64,000 nt of DNA from Rhodospirillales bacterium (GCA_014859895.1 JACZKS010000164.1:1-64000), one strand, 5' to 3'. Numbered from the stretch's first letter, positions 35,716-45,888 are shown. Numbers and translations are program-made. Notes: generated from the letters alone by a model not told the origin.

Positions 35716-37533
35716 TTACGCGGGGGCGCCTTCCCGACGCCAGACCGCTTCGTAAAGGGGAATCGGGTCCTTGAATCCCTTCATTTCGCGGACACCCAGG
35801 GGCCTGAAGGTGACCTCCTTGCCCGAGCACAGGCTCCGCACCACTTCCGAGACCACGATCTGATCGGCTTCGGCGGCGGTGCACAGCCGCGCCGAAAGCT
35901 GCACCGTGACGCCGAACAGGTCGTCGTCCTCGATCACCGGCTCGCCGGCGTTGATGCCGATGCGCAGGTGCAGCGGAATGTCGCCTTCCGCAGCGTTGTT
36001 GGCGGCCACCCGGCGCAGCATTTCGACCGCCGCTTCGACGGCGTTCGAGACCGTGGCGAAGGAGGCCATGATGCCGTCGCCGGTATGCTTGATCTCGCGT
36101 CCCGAATAGTTGGCAAGCGCCGAGCGGACGATGCGGTTGTGGGTACGCACGACGTATTGCGCGGCGTCGTCGCCCAGCGTCACGGTCATGTTGGTGGAAC
36201 CGACGATGTCGGTGAACATGACGGCAAGCGGGCCGGTCTGTTCCTCCCGCTTGGCCGGATTGCGCCAGGCGTCCAGCGCCCCGGTCAACTGGCGGGGACC
36301 ATCCTCGTCGCCTTCCAGGAAGGCCAACATGGAGCGCCGCCCGGCCTCGTACATTTCCAGATAGCGCGGCTGCATCAGATAGCTGTCGGCGTTCTCGGCG
36401 AACTTGCGGGCCATTTCCCATGGCGTTCCCAGGGTCACCGCGCCCTCGGCCAGAATAATCCTGGCGTCGGCGTCGTCGATGGCCTGCGTGGTCGCCAGCG
36501 CGCCGACCGCGCCGGCGACATAAAGATTGATGCCGAACCGCGAGAAGGGGTCGATGGCGCCCGACGACTTGACGGCGTCGATGGCGCCGGCCAGGAACGT
36601 CATCATGCGCACCTTCTGCTGCTGGCCGGCCGGCGACAGCTGGACCTCGGCGACCGAGGGGTCCTCCGTCACCTCATCGAGGAGGTTCTCCTCGGCCTCC
36701 GGCGCAGGGACCGCCTGCGTCGGCCACTCGAGCGGCGGCGCGGGTTCCGGCGCGGGCGGCTCCGGCGACAGTTCGGGCGGCTGCTGGAGCAGGGAATAAT
36801 CGGGCGCCGGCAGCCCTGACAGCCGCTTCGGCCGGCGAGGTCCGGTCGGCGCCGGCGCGCGGATGCGTCGCGGCCTGACGACCTGGACTCCCGAAAGCAC
36901 GACCGCCGCCAGAAGGGCGAAGGTCAGCAGGAACGACGCCACGAAGGTGACAAACAGCACGCTGGCCTCGCCATGACCGACAAGCGTGATGTTGCGCGTG
37001 GCAAGGGCGGGCGCCATGGATGGCATCAGGACCGTCACCATCGCCGCCACGGACAGCGAAATCACGATGAAAGCGGCGATGCGGGCGAGCAGGCCGGCCA
37101 CCGTGACCTGCTTGGACTTCCTGGGGGCCGGCCGGGCCTTATACGACAGGAACTCCACAAAACCGCGACGCTTGGCTGGGCCGGATGGCACCTCGGTGCC
37201 ATCCTCCTCCCACGACAAGCCGTCCAGATCGTCGTCATCCTTCGTATAGCCGGACCGCCCCGCCGCCGCGCGGTACCGCTTGGCCTTGACGGCCGAGGAG
37301 TCGGTTTTCGACGCCGGCATGTGGGCGCCCTTGTAGACGGTGACCTGTTTGTAAAGGCCGGTCTCCTTGTCGTAGACCTCGCGTAACACCTTGACGGCCG
37401 ATTTCGTGGTGTGTTCGAGCTGTTTGGCCTCCTCGATGGCCAGCGCCGCGCCGGTCACCGGAAAGCGGGCGTGAATCTCCCAGCGGCTGCCGACCAGTAT
37501 GCAGACCTCGTAACTGGCTTCTGTCTCGCTCAT
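35716..37533 (-). CDS. Membrane class III adenylate/guanylate cyclase with an uncharacterised N-terminal domain
   Basis: 605 residues from ATG 37533. An N-terminal domain (1-70: EVCILVGSRWEIHARFPVTG..VKVLREVYD..GLYKQVTVYKG) is not one I can name. A linker with acidic repeat DDDDLDG follows, then two membrane helices (~143-168, ~191-213), a Pro-rich stretch (250-300), and a C-terminal cyclase domain with metal Asp in LAVMFTDIVGSTN, second Asp in IKHTGDGIMASF, and RIGINAGEPVIEDDDLFG. The product is probably cAMP. It converges on the NDUFA9-like gene. Confidence 0.88.
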   Translation of the reverse strand: MSETEASYEVCILVGSRWEIHARFPVTGAALAIEEAKQLEHTTKSAVKVLREVYDKETGLYKQVTVYKGAHMPASKTDSSAVKAKRYRAAAGRSGYTKDDDDLDGLSWEEDGTEVPSGPAKRRGFVEFLSYKARPAPRKSKQVTVAGLLARIAAFIVISLSVAAMVTVLMPSMAPALATRNITLVGHGEASVLFVTFVASFLLTFALLAAVVLSGVQVVRPRRIRAPAPTGPRRPKRLSGLPAPDYSLLQQPPELSPEPPAPEPAPPLEWPTQAVPAPEAEENLLDEVTEDPSVAEVQLSPAGQQQKVRMMTFLAGAIDAVKSSGAIDPFSRFGINLYVAGAVGALATTQAIDDADARIILAEGAVTLGTPWEMARKFAENADSYLMQPRYLEMYEAGRRSMLAFLEGDEDGPRQLTGALDAWRNPAKREEQTGPLAVMFTDIVGSTNMTVTLGDDAAQYVVRTHNRIVRSALANYSGREIKHTGDGIMASFATVSNAVEAAVEMLRRVAANNAAEGDIPLHLRIGINAGEPVIEDDDLFGVTVQLSARLCTAAEADQIVVSEVVRSLCSGKEVTFRPLGVREMKGFKDPIPLYEAVWRREGAPA

Positions 37534-37639
37534 GCGCGCCTTGACGACTCCAGAGCCGCAGCCGGCCGATCCCCCTTCGTCGGAAGGGGGAACCATAGAT
37601 TAACGGCAACGCGGGAAAAACAACAGGACGTCAATGCCG

Positions 37640-37656
37640 TCGGGGGCATCCCCCGA
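37640..37656 (-). terminator. Stem-loop downstream of pheT
   Basis: TCGGGGG/CCCCCGA, 7-bp perfect stem with a 3-base loop, 36 bp after the pheT stop; a TTGTTTTT run follows some 14 bases later. This is a possible terminator. Confidence 0.4.
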
Positions 37657-37692
37657 GCCGGACGCACCATTCGCCACAGGGCGTTGGACCTT

Positions 37693-40101
37693 CTAGGTCC
37701 GCAGGCTTCCGCCAGTCGCCTTCTCGACCTTGGAAACGATCTCGGCGGCGACCGCCTCGATCTCGGGGTCGGTCAGGGTCTTGTCGCGGGGCTGAAGCAC
37801 GACGTTGATGGCCAGGGACTTCTTTCCGGCCTCCAGGGCGCCGCCGGCGAAGATGTCGAACACGCGGATCTCGGTGATGAGGTCGGGGTGCGCGCTGCGC
37901 GCCGCCTTCAGCACGTCTGCGGCCGGCACCATGGCATCGATGACGAAGGCGAAATCGCGCTCGACCGGCTGGAACGGCGACAGGACGAGATGGGGCCTTG
38001 CCGCCCCCTTGCGGCGCTTCGGCGCCGGAATGCGATCCAGGAAGGCCTCGAAGCCGACCACCGGCCCGCGCACGTCCATCCTGCCCAGGATGCCGGGATG
38101 GATCTCGCCGAACCAGGCCAGCACCACCTTGGGGCCCAGGCGCAGGCTGCCCGACCGGCCCGGGTGGTACCAAGCCGGAGCCTCGGTCGAGACCTGCAGA
38201 TTGTCCACCGGCGCGCCGGCCGCCGCCAGCGCCGCCACGGCGTCGGCCTTGGCGTCGAAGACGTCGACGGGACGGACGGGTGCCGCCCAGTTGCGCGGGG
38301 CACGGCGCCCCGAACGGATGCCGGTGGCGACGATGGCCTCGTCCTCCGGCCTATCGCCGGCGAACTGCGGGCCTACCTCGAACAGAGGAGCGTCGGCGAT
38401 ACCGCGATCGGCGTTGCGCCCCGCCGCGGCGATGAGATTGGGCAACAAAGAGGGACGCATGACGTCGAGGTCGCTGCTGATCGGATTGGTCAGGCGGGTC
38501 GCCTCCGGCGCGCCGCCGAACAGTTCCGCGGTGGCGGCGGCGACGAACGACAGCGTCACCGCCTCGACCATGCCGCGGGCCGCCAGCGCGCGCCTAGCCG
38601 TCACCCGGCGCTTCTGTTCGGGCGCCCACGCGGCGGCGGGCAGCGAGGCGGTCGGCGGCAGCGGCACGACGGGGATGTGCTGATAGCCGTGGATGCGGAT
38701 CACTTCCTCGACCAGGCAGGCTTCGCCGACGATATCGCTGCGCCAGGACGGCACCGAAACCGTCATGTGGCTGCCGGTTTCCTTGACCCCGAAACCGAGC
38801 GTCTTGAGGATGCGCTCCACCTCGGGCTTGGCCACATCGACGCCGCCCAGGGTATGGACCCGGACCGGCCTGAATTTGAGATCGCGCCGCCAATCGGGCT
38901 CGGCGCCGGCGACCACCAGTTCGGAAGCCTCGCCGCCGCACCATTCCTGAATCAGGCGGGTGGCGATCTCGATGCCCCCGATCAAGAAGGCGGGATCGAC
39001 GCCGCCGCGCTCGAAGCGGAAACGGGCGTCGGTCTGAAGGTTGAGCTTGCGCCCCGTGCTGGCCGTGCGGACCGCATCGAAATAAGCGGATTCGATGAAG
39101 ACGTTGACGGTTTCCCCGGAGCAGCCGGTGCGTTCGGCGCCGATGACGCCGCCCAAGGCCTCCGGCGCCTCGTCGTCGGCAATCACCGTCATCTCGGCGT
39201 CGGCCGTGTACTCCTTGCCGTTCAGCGCCAGCATGGTCTCGCCGGGCCGGGCCAGACGCGGCCGGATGTGGCCGCGCACCTTGTCGGCATCGAAGACGTG
39301 CAGCGGCCGGCTGAGGCCGAGGGTCAGAAGGTTGGTGACGTCGACCAGGGCCGAGATCGGGCGCAGGCCGACGGCGGTCAGCCGTTCCTTGACCCAGCGC
39401 GGGCTCTCGCCGTTCCTGACGCCGCGGATATAGCGGCCGACGAAATAGGGGCAGGCATCGCCCTTGCCCTCGGGGAACTCGCGGATGACCTCGATCGGGC
39501 TCTTGAAGACGCCCTTGACCGGGCTCGCGTCGAGGGGCTTCAGCTTGCCGAGGCCGGAAGCGGCGAGATCGCGGGCGATGCCGCGCACGCCCAGGCAGTC
39601 GCCTCGGTTGGGGGTGACGGAGACGTCGAACACCGGGTCGGCAAGGCCCATGACGTCGACGGCGCGCGCGCCTATGGGCGCGTCCTCGGGCAGTTCGATG
39701 ATGCCGGAATGGTCGCTGCCCAGGCCCATCTCGTCCTCGGACAGCATCATGCCATTGCTCTCGACGCCGCGGATGGAGGCCTTCTTGAGCGTCACGTCGA
39801 TGCCCGGCACGTACTGGCCGGGCCGCGCCAGCACCGCCTTCATGCCGGCCCGCGCGTTGGTGGCGCCGCAGACCACGCTGATTGGGCCTTCGCCGAAATC
39901 GACGGTGCAGGCCTTGAGGCGGTCGGCGTTGGGATGGGGTTCGGCCGCCAGCACGTGGGCAACCACGAATCCCTCCAGGCCCTTGGAGCGCTCGACGACG
40001 CTCTCGACCTCGATGCCGATGGCGGTGAGGCGGGCCGCGACCTCGTCGGCGCCGGCCTCGGTGTCGAGATGTTCCTTGAGCCAGCTCAGGGTGAACTTCA
40101 T
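37693..40101 (-). CDS. pheT: Phenylalanyl-tRNA synthetase beta subunit
   Basis: Editing and tRNA-binding subunit of the alpha2-beta2 enzyme. 802 residues: N-terminal tRNA-binding OB fold (~40-150, with [20 protein letters not shown]), B3/B4 editing domain, B5 ([36 protein letters not shown]), a catalytic-like core and C-terminal FDX-ACB ([21 protein letters not shown]). The ATG overlaps the pheS stop by 4 bases. Confidence 0.97.
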   Translation of the reverse strand: MKFTLSWLKEHLDTEAGADEVAARLTAIGIEVESVVERSKGLEGFVVAHVLAAEPHPNADRLKACTVDFGEGPISVVCGATNARAGMKAVLARPGQYVPGIDVTLKKASIRGVESNGMMLSEDEMGLGSDHSGIIELPEDAPIGARAVDVMGLADPVFDVSVTPNRGDCLGVRGIARDLAASGLGKLKPLDASPVKGVFKSPIEVIREFPEGKGDACPYFVGRYIRGVRNGESPRWVKERLTAVGLRPISALVDVTNLLTLGLSRPLHVFDADKVRGHIRPRLARPGETMLALNGKEYTADAEMTVIADDEAPEALGGVIGAERTGCSGETVNVFIESAYFDAVRTASTGRKLNLQTDARFRFERGGVDPAFLIGGIEIATRLIQEWCGGEASELVVAGAEPDWRRDLKFRPVRVHTLGGVDVAKPEVERILKTLGFGVKETGSHMTVSVPSWRSDIVGEACLVEEVIRIHGYQHIPVVPLPPTASLPAAAWAPEQKRRVTARRALAARGMVEAVTLSFVAAATAELFGGAPEATRLTNPISSDLDVMRPSLLPNLIAAAGRNADRGIADAPLFEVGPQFAGDRPEDEAIVATGIRSGRRAPRNWAAPVRPVDVFDAKADAVAALAAAGAPVDNLQVSTEAPAWYHPGRSGSLRLGPKVVLAWFGEIHPGILGRMDVRGPVVGFEAFLDRIPAPKRRKGAARPHLVLSPFQPVERDFAFVIDAMVPAADVLKAARSAHPDLITEIRVFDIFAGGALEAGKKSLAINVVLQPRDKTLTDPEIEAVAAEIVSKVEKATGGSLRT

Positions 40102-41177
40102 GGATTGAGCCCTCCCACCAGGCTCGGCACGTCCAGCGCCGCGAAGCCGTAATGCCTGAGCCAGCGCAGGTCCGATTCGAAGAAGGTGCGCAGATCCGGG
40201 ATGCCGTACTTCAGCATGGCGATGCGTTCCAGCCCCATGCCGAAGGCAAACCCCTGATAGCGGCTGGAATCGATGCCGCAGTTTTCCAACACCGCCGGAT
40301 TGACCATGCCGGAACCTAGGATTTCCAGCCAGTCGTCGCCATGGCCGATGCGGAACTGGCCGCCCTCGCGGGTGCAGCCGATATCGACCTCGGCGGAGGG
40401 CTCGGTGAAGGGGAAGTAGCTGGGCCGGAAGCGTACCGGCAGGTCGTCGACCCCGAAATAGGCCCGGCAGAACTCGATCAGGCAGCCCTTGAGGTGGCCC
40501 ATGTGGGTGGTCTCGTCGATCACCAGCCCCTCGACCTGATGGAACATCGGCGAATGGGTGGCGTCGGAATCGCAGCGGTAGGTACGCCCCGGGCAGATGA
40601 TGCGGATCGGCGGCTTCTGCTTGAGCATGGTACGGATCTGCACCGGCGAGGTGTGGGTGCGCAGCACCATGCGCCGGCCGTCGGCGCCGACGCCGGGCAG
40701 GTAGAAGGTGTCGTGCTCCTGGCGGGCCGGGTGCTCGGGCGGGATGTTGAGCGCCGTGAAGTTGTGCCAGTCGTCCTCGATGTCCGGCCCCTCGGCCACC
40801 TGAAAGCCCATCTCGCCGAAGATGGCGACGACCTCGTCAATGGTCTGGCTGATCGGGTGGATGCGGCCGTCCTCTCCGGGTCGGACCGGCAGCGTCACGT
40901 CCACTCTTTCCTGCATAAGCTTGGCGTCGATGGCGGCGCCGGCGAGGTCGTTCTTGCGCGCCTCGATGGCGGCGGCGATCTCGTCCTTCACCGCGTTGAG
41001 CCGGGCGCCGACCGCCTTGCGCGCATCCGGCTCCATGGCGCCAAGGCCCTTCATCAACTGGGTGATGCGGCCCTTCTTGCCCAGCGCGGTAATGCGGGCT
41101 TCCTCAAGCGTCTTGAGATCGGCCGACCCGTTCACCGTCGCGATCAGTTCCGAGCGAAGAACGTCTATGTCTTCCAT
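40098..41177 (-). CDS. pheS: Phenylalanyl-tRNA synthetase alpha subunit
   Basis: Catalytic subunit charging tRNA-Phe. 359 residues: N-terminal coiled coil, then motif 2 ([18 protein letters not shown]: [14 protein letters not shown]), [20 protein letters not shown] and motif 3 [25 protein letters not shown] 41177 ([11 protein letters not shown]). I looked for a Phe-rich pheM-like leader in the 94-bp gap to rplT and found none. Confidence 0.97.
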   Translation of the reverse strand: MEDIDVLRSELIATVNGSADLKTLEEARITALGKKGRITQLMKGLGAMEPDARKAVGARLNAVKDEIAAAIEARKNDLAGAAIDAKLMQERVDVTLPVRPGEDGRIHPISQTIDEVVAIFGEMGFQVAEGPDIEDDWHNFTALNIPPEHPARQEHDTFYLPGVGADGRRMVLRTHTSPVQIRTMLKQKPPIRIICPGRTYRCDSDATHSPMFHQVEGLVIDETTHMGHLKGCLIEFCRAYFGVDDLPVRFRPSYFPFTEPSAEVDIGCTREGGQFRIGHGDDWLEILGSGMVNPAVLENCGIDSSRYQGFAFGMGLERIAMLKYGIPDLRTFFESDLRWLRHYGFAALDVPSLVGGLNP

Positions 41178-41271
41178 GGCTGCAGAACACCATCCATCAA
41201 GCAACACGAGACCGTCGGGCGGCCCCGGCTGCGGCTCCCGGATCAGGAAATTCTCGACGATGGGCGAGAAT

Positions 41272-41637
41272 TCAAGCGGTAGCGGGGAGCGCCGCCCGGG
41301 CCTTTTCGACCAACGCCTTAAACGATGAGGGCTCGCGGACCGCGAGGTCGGCCAGAACCTTCCGGTCGATCTCGATTCCCGCCAGCGACAGGCCGTTCAT
41401 GAACTGCGAGTAGGTCAGGCCGGAAAGGCGGGCGCCCGCGTTGATGCGCTGAATCCACAAGCGGCGGAAGTCGCGCTTGCGGGTGCGCCGGTCGCGGTAG
41501 GCGTACTGCAGCGACTTCTCGACCTTTTCGAGGGCAATGCGGAAGCTGCTGTGGTTGCGGTCGCGGAACCCGCGAGCCAGATCCAAAACTTTCTTGTGGC
41601 GGGCATGCGCCGTCACGCCGCGTTTTACGCGTGCCAT
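41272..41637 (-). CDS. rplT: 50S ribosomal protein L20
   Basis: 121 residues, starting [24 protein letters not shown], with [24 protein letters not shown]. Needed early in 50S assembly; in E. coli it represses the rpmI-rplT messenger. It follows rpmI after 14 bp. Confidence 0.98.
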   Translation of the reverse strand: MARVKRGVTAHARHKKVLDLARGFRDRNHSSFRIALEKVEKSLQYAYRDRRTRKRDFRRLWIQRINAGARLSGLTYSQFMNGLSLAGIEIDRKVLADLAVREPSSFKALVEKARAALPATA

Positions 41638-41651
41638 GATTCAGTCTCTCC

Positions 41652-41849
41652 TCAGGCGTAGGGCAGGTAGGATTTGACGATGCGGGCGTCGGCCTTCACC
41701 AAAACCATGGTGCCGCGCGCCTTGCGCTTCATCTTCTGAGTCCGGCGGCTGAGAAAGTGGCTTTTGTAGGCCACATTGCCGCGGACCTTGCCTGTCGCCG
41801 TAAGACGGAATCGTTTCTTGGCGCTGGACTTGGACTTCAGCTTGGGCAT
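41652..41849 (-). CDS. rpmI: 50S ribosomal protein L35
   Basis: 65 residues, highly basic: MPKLKSKSSAKKRFRLTATG, KSHFLSRRTQKMKRKARG. Normal length. The rpmI-rplT pair is conserved across bacteria. Confidence 0.97.
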   Translation of the reverse strand: MPKLKSKSSAKKRFRLTATGKVRGNVAYKSHFLSRRTQKMKRKARGTMVLVKADARIVKSYLPYA

Positions 41850-42049
41850 TTCGCAATCCTTTTCTCTGGAGCGTTCGTGAGCGGCTGGGCATGCCCCGCC
41901 GGACCGCTCGAAATTCGCTTGTCAAGGGCGTGGGTTATAGCCCCGCGCCCTGGCGAATGCAAGGTGACGTTTTGCCGGCCGCCGCGAGGCCGCCACGGAC
42001 AAGCGAAGGCCGCCCACCTCAGGTGGGCGGCCCCGTCATCCGGGCCGGC
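41850..42049 (-). promoter_or_regulatory. infC-rpmI intergenic leader with stem-loop at 42008-42032
   Basis: A 25-nt hairpin (11-bp stem GGCCGCCCACC/GGTGGGCGGCC, loop TCA) lies 18 bp after the infC stop. It lacks a T-run. It may be an inefficient terminator, or part of a leader that L20 binds, as in other bacteria. The remaining ~150 bp shows no other structure by eye. Confidence 0.5.
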
Positions 42050-42586
42050 TCACTTGGGCGCGACGACCATGGTCATCATCCGCCCCTCGGTCCGCGGAGT
42101 CTGCTCGATCTTGGCGATGTCGCCGACATCCTGCTGGATGCGATCGAGAACCCGCACGCCCAAGTCCTGGTGGGCCATCTCGCGGCCCCTGAAACGGATG
42201 GTGATCTTGACCTTGTCCCCCTCATCGAGGAATCGGAACATGCTGCGCATCTTGGTCTGGTAATCGTGCTCCTCGATGCCGGGACGCATCTTGAGCTCCT
42301 TGATCTCGATGACCTTCTGCTTCTTGCGCGCCTCGTTCCGCTTCTTCTGTTCGGCGTACTTGAACTTCCCGTAATCGAGGATCTTGCAGACCGGCGGCTC
42401 GGCGGCGGGCGAGACCTCGACCAGATCGAGACCCACTTCCGAGGCCATCTCCAGGCCTTCCTGCAGGGAAACCACGCCGACCATTCCCCCGTCGGCGTCG
42501 ACGAGTCGGATGGAGGGCACCTTGATCTCTTCATTCACCCGCGGGCCCTTGCGGTCCGGCGGCTGGTTCATGGGCGGTCGTGCTAT
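42050..42586 (-). CDS. infC: Translation initiation factor IF-3 (probable AUA start)
   Basis: Keeps 30S subunits free and rejects non-canonical start codons. It has the N-domain (NEEIKVPSIRLVDADGG, DYGKFKYAEQKKRNEARKKQ) and C-domain (IEIKELKMRPGIEEHDY, DEGDKVKITIRFRGREMAH). An ATG at 42571 has no Shine-Dalgarno. In frame 15 bases upstream, ATA (42584-42586) has GGAGG at exactly 6 bases (42593-42597) and gives (M)ARPPMNQPP, like other IF-3 N-termini. AUU/AUA/AUC starts on infC underlie IF-3 autoregulation, so I place the start here (178 residues). Confidence 0.93.
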   Translation of the reverse strand: MARPPMNQPPDRKGPRVNEEIKVPSIRLVDADGGMVGVVSLQEGLEMASEVGLDLVEVSPAAEPPVCKILDYGKFKYAEQKKRNEARKKQKVIEIKELKMRPGIEEHDYQTKMRSMFRFLDEGDKVKITIRFRGREMAHQDLGVRVLDRIQQDVGDIAKIEQTPRTEGRMMTMVVAPK

Positions 42587-42685
42587 GTAACGCCTCCTTC
42601 TCTAACAATGAACAAAACGCCACACCTCCCCTTCCCGGCAACATTGGGCCCGGTAAGGGAAACGCGTGACACACGCATCGGTCGG

Positions 42686-44635
42686 CTAGCCGTGCACAAG
42701 CGGGCTCGCCGCTTCCCGGCCAAGTCTAGCGACTGCCTCTTCCAGTGCAAGAATTTCTTGGGCCTGGCCGCCCAGGCGGCGCAGAGCCACGGTCCGCTGC
42801 TCGGCCTCCCGCGCCCCGACCACGGCAATCACCGGCACCTTGGCGAGGCTGTGTTCGCGAATCTTGTAGTTGATCTTCTCGTTGCGCAGGTCGAGGTCGC
42901 AGCGGATTCCCGCCGCGTTGAAGACCGCCGCCACCTCGCGGGCGTAGCCGTCGACATCGTTGGTGATGGGGGCGACCACCGCCTTGAGGGGGGCCAGCCA
43001 CAGCGGGAACTTGCCGGCGTAGTTCTCGATCAGGATGCCGATGAAGCGCTCGAAGGAGCCCAGGATGGCGCGGTGCAGCATCACGGTGCGGTGCTTCTCG
43101 CCGTCCTCGCCGATGTAATCGGCGCCCAGCCGTTCGGGCAGCACGAAATCGACCTGCAGCGTGCCGCATTGCCAGTCGCGGCCGATGGCGTCGCGCAGCA
43201 CGAATTCCAGCTTGGGGCCATAGAAGGCGCCCTCGCCGGGGTTGAGCGTCCATTCCAGGCCGGCCGCCTCGGTGGCTACCCGAAGCGCCTCTTCGGCCTT
43301 GTCCCAGGTCTCATCCGAGCCCGCCCTGACCGGCGGACGGTCGGAAAACTTCACTCGCACTTCGTCGAATCCGAGGTCCTTGTAGACCGACAGCAGCAGC
43401 TCGCAGAAGGTACGCGTCTCGCTGGTAATCTGGTCTTCCGTGCAGAAGATGTGGGCGTCGTCCTGGGTGAAGGCGCGCACCCGCATCAGGCCGTGCAGCG
43501 CGCCCGACGGCTCGTTGCGATGGCACGATCCGAACTCGGCCATGCGCAGCGGCAGATCGCGGTAGCTCTTCATGCCCTGGTTGAAGATCTGCACATGGCA
43601 GGGGCAGTTCATCGGCTTGATGGCGAGCGTCTTGTCCTCGACTTCCGAGGTGAACATGTGCTGGGCGAACTTCTCCCAGTGGCCGGACTTCTCCCACAGG
43701 GCGCGATCCACCAGCTGCGGCGTGTTGACCTCGACATAGCCGGCCGCATCCAGCCGGGCGCGCATATAGGTCTGCAGGTTGCGATAGAGCGTCCAGCCGT
43801 GGGGGTGCCAGAACACCGAGCCCTGGGCTTCCTCCTGGAGGTGGAAGAGATCCATCTCGCGCCCCAGGCGCCGATGGTCGCGCTTCTCGGCCTCCTCCAG
43901 CATGGTGAGGTAGGCCTTGAGGTCCTTCTCCTCGATCCAGGCGGTGCCGTAGATGCGCTGCAGCATCTCGTTCTTCGAGTCGCCGCGCCAGTAGGCGCCG
44001 GCCAGCTTCATCAGCTTGAAGGCCTTGCCCAACTTGCCGGTCGACGGCAGATGGGGGCCGCGGCAGAGGTCGAGCCAGTCACCCTGGCGATAGACGGTGA
44101 CCACCTCGTCGGCGGGCAGGTCGCGGATGATCTCGGCCTTGTATTTCTCGCCCATGCCCTCGAACATTTTGATCGCGGCGTCGCGATTCCAAACCTCGCG
44201 CACCAGCGGCAGGTCGCGATCGACGATCTCGGCCATCCGCTTCTCGATTTTCTCAAGGTCCTCAGGCGTGAACGGGTCCTTGCGCGCGAAGTCGTAATAG
44301 AAGCCGTTTTCGATGGCCGGACCGATGGTCACCTGGGTGTCGGGGAACAGTTCCTGCACGGCCTGGGCCATGACATGGGCGGCGTCGTGGCGGACCAGTT
44401 CGAGGGCCGCATCGTCTTTGCGGGTGACCAGGGCCACGGAGGCGTCCGTCTCGATCTCGCGGGCCAGGTCCCACAGCTTGCCGTCGACCTGGGCGGCCAG
44501 CGCCGCCTTGGCCAGGCCGGGACCGATGTCGGCGGCGATTCGTGCCCCGGTGACCGGGCCGCCGTATTCCTTGACGCTGCCGTCCGGAAGCGTGATGCGG
44601 ACCGGTTTATCCTGACTCACCGCTGTCTGTTCCAT
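42686..44635 (-). CDS. thrS: Threonyl-tRNA synthetase
   Basis: Charges tRNA-Thr. 649 residues: TGS domain (~13-75), second editing domain with [16 protein letters not shown] and [11 protein letters not shown] (zinc His/Cys), catalytic core with [10 protein letters not shown], motif 2 ([20 protein letters not shown]) and an anticodon-binding C-terminus. The start is ATG 44635. A Thr-rich leader peptide and a terminator lie 85-208 bases upstream, pointing to attenuation by threonyl-tRNA supply. Confidence 0.97.
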   Translation of the reverse strand: MEQTAVSQDKPVRITLPDGSVKEYGGPVTGARIAADIGPGLAKAALAAQVDGKLWDLAREIETDASVALVTRKDDAALELVRHDAAHVMAQAVQELFPDTQVTIGPAIENGFYYDFARKDPFTPEDLEKIEKRMAEIVDRDLPLVREVWNRDAAIKMFEGMGEKYKAEIIRDLPADEVVTVYRQGDWLDLCRGPHLPSTGKLGKAFKLMKLAGAYWRGDSKNEMLQRIYGTAWIEEKDLKAYLTMLEEAEKRDHRRLGREMDLFHLQEEAQGSVFWHPHGWTLYRNLQTYMRARLDAAGYVEVNTPQLVDRALWEKSGHWEKFAQHMFTSEVEDKTLAIKPMNCPCHVQIFNQGMKSYRDLPLRMAEFGSCHRNEPSGALHGLMRVRAFTQDDAHIFCTEDQITSETRTFCELLLSVYKDLGFDEVRVKFSDRPPVRAGSDETWDKAEEALRVATEAAGLEWTLNPGEGAFYGPKLEFVLRDAIGRDWQCGTLQVDFVLPERLGADYIGEDGEKHRTVMLHRAILGSFERFIGILIENYAGKFPLWLAPLKAVVAPITNDVDGYAREVAAVFNAAGIRCDLDLRNEKINYKIREHSLAKVPVIAVVGAREAEQRTVALRRLGGQAQEILALEEAVARLGREAASPLVHG

Positions 44636-44720
44636 CGTTCCTTCCGTCCCGCCCCGGCGCCAACCGCAGGGACAGGGACGCTCCCTTCAAACTTCAACCA
44701 TCATGCCCCGGCTCCAAACG

Positions 44721-44749
44721 AAAAACCCTCCAAGCCGGGGGCTGGAGGG
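44721..44749 (-). terminator. Attenuator terminator in the thrS leader
   Basis: Read on the minus strand: CCCTCCAGCC, a C-rich loop, GGCTTGGAGGG with one bulged T, then five T. It lies 34 bases after the leader-peptide stop and 85 bases before the thrS ATG, the position expected of an attenuator rather than an end-of-gene terminator. Confidence 0.72.
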
Positions 44750-44783
44750 CTCGGGCGTCCGCGTTCGACACAACGGCAGGACG

Positions 44784-44843
44784 TCACGACCCCCTCAGGG
44801 GCGTGGTAGTGGTCGCCGCCGCCGTCATGATCAACGCGTACAT
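44784..44843 (-). CDS. thrS leader peptide (threonine-rich)
   Basis: A 19-codon frame, MYALIMTAAATTTTPLRGS, with a run of four Thr codons (ACC ACT ACC ACG) plus one more Thr before it. It ends at TGA within a hairpin: CACG-CCCC/GGGG-(GT)-CGTG, 44785-44805. The 5' arm of that hairpin overlaps the last Thr codon, so a ribosome stalled there would open it and free a G-run (44790-44794) to pair with the C-run in the terminator (44737-44741). An internal ATG at 44828 could also start it. Confidence 0.68.
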   Translation of the reverse strand: MYALIMTAAATTTTPLRGS

Positions 44844-44943
44844 CGTCCGTGTTCCGTTCGGATGAAAGCGCCCCTTATGTCCGCAATTCGGGGCGGCATG
44901 TCAAGGATTTTGCCGGAAAATCCGCGTCGGCGGCAACGCTCGC

Positions 44944-45888
44944 CTAGGATACGCTCTTTTCCTGCCACATGGCGGCCAACACCTTCTCGACGTCGCCGGA
45001 CGCCAACTGATCGAGCGACGGCCGGCGCAGGACCACAACCCGCGCCCCCCGCGGCGCGCACAGCGCCGGATCGGATTCCGCCGAATAGAGGACCACCGAC
45101 GGGCAGCCCGCCACCGCGATCAGGTGCATCGGGCCGGTATCGTTGCCGATGGCGCAAACGGCCCCGCGCGCCAGCCCGACAATGTCGAGGAAATCGGTAT
45201 CGCCGGCCAGGGATCGGGCCGATGGGCAGGCCGCCGCGATGGCCTCAAGGGCCCGGGACTCGGCCTTGGTGCCGAGAAGGACGGGGGTGATTCCCTGGCG
45301 CGACAGCCAGCCGGCCAGCTCGGCGAAGCGTTCGGCCGGCCAGCGCTTGGCCGGGCGATGCGACGCCCCACCCGCCGCCAGCAGGGCATAGCGGCCGGCA
45401 AGACCGAACTTCTCGATGTCGGGTTCGGCCCACGAAACGTCGGGGGCCGGCACCTCCTCGATTCCCGCCATGCGCAGCTGTTCGGCCTGGCGGTCCAGGG
45501 TATGCATGACGTCGCGCCCGGGATTGGTGTGCGGGTACGAGCAGCCCTTGGCGATCCCCGACCACTCGGGATACGGCCCCGACCAGAACAGGTAGAAGTA
45601 GAACGAACTGCGGCGCGACGTCTGGAGGTCGTAGACGCGCTGGAAACGGGTGCGGCGCAGCCAGCCGCGCAGGGCCAGGATGTGGCGGGGCATGTAGGAG
45701 CGCCGATCGACCCAGATCTCGTCGAAATAGCCGCTGGCATAGGCCAGGTTGGCATAGGGCGCCGTCGTCAGCAGCGTGATCCAGGCGTCCGCGTGATGGC
45801 GCCGAATGGCGGCGAAGGGGCCCAGCGCCTGCACGAAGTCGCCCAGCGCCCCCAGCTTGATGACCAGAATGCGCGTCTGGCCGTCCAT
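44944..45888 (-). CDS. Glycosyltransferase family 9 (heptosyltransferase-like)
   Basis: Likely transfers a sugar, possibly heptose, in LPS core assembly at the inner membrane. About 314 residues from ATG 45888. ILVIKLGALGDFVQALG is the GT9 N-terminal motif; the nucleotide-sugar site is LLAAGGASHRPAKRWP and VCAIGNDTGPMHLIAVAGCP. The ATG overlaps the stop of the upstream glycosyltransferase (TGATG). The exact acceptor is unknown. Confidence 0.87.
   Translation of the reverse strand: MDGQTRILVIKLGALGDFVQALGPFAAIRRHHADAWITLLTTAPYANLAYASGYFDEIWVDRRSYMPRHILALRGWLRRTRFQRVYDLQTSRRSSFYFYLFWSGPYPEWSGIAKGCSYPHTNPGRDVMHTLDRQAEQLRMAGIEEVPAPDVSWAEPDIEKFGLAGRYALLAAGGASHRPAKRWPAERFAELAGWLSRQGITPVLLGTKAESRALEAIAAACPSARSLAGDTDFLDIVGLARGAVCAIGNDTGPMHLIAVAGCPSVVLYSAESDPALCAPRGARVVVLRRPSLDQLASGDVEKVLAAMWQEKSVS

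Noticed and set aside
37411..40152. A 913-codon plus-strand open frame opposite pheT
   Set aside because: It is antisense to a complete pheT and the translated text shows no family signature.
41178..41271. Search for a Phe-rich leader peptide upstream of pheS
   Set aside because: No run of Phe codons and no terminator hairpin with a T-run in this gap; pheS seems not to be attenuated in the E. coli way.
41888..44809. A ~970-codon plus-strand open frame opposite infC and thrS
   Set aside because: Antisense shadow; infC and thrS are complete and conserved.
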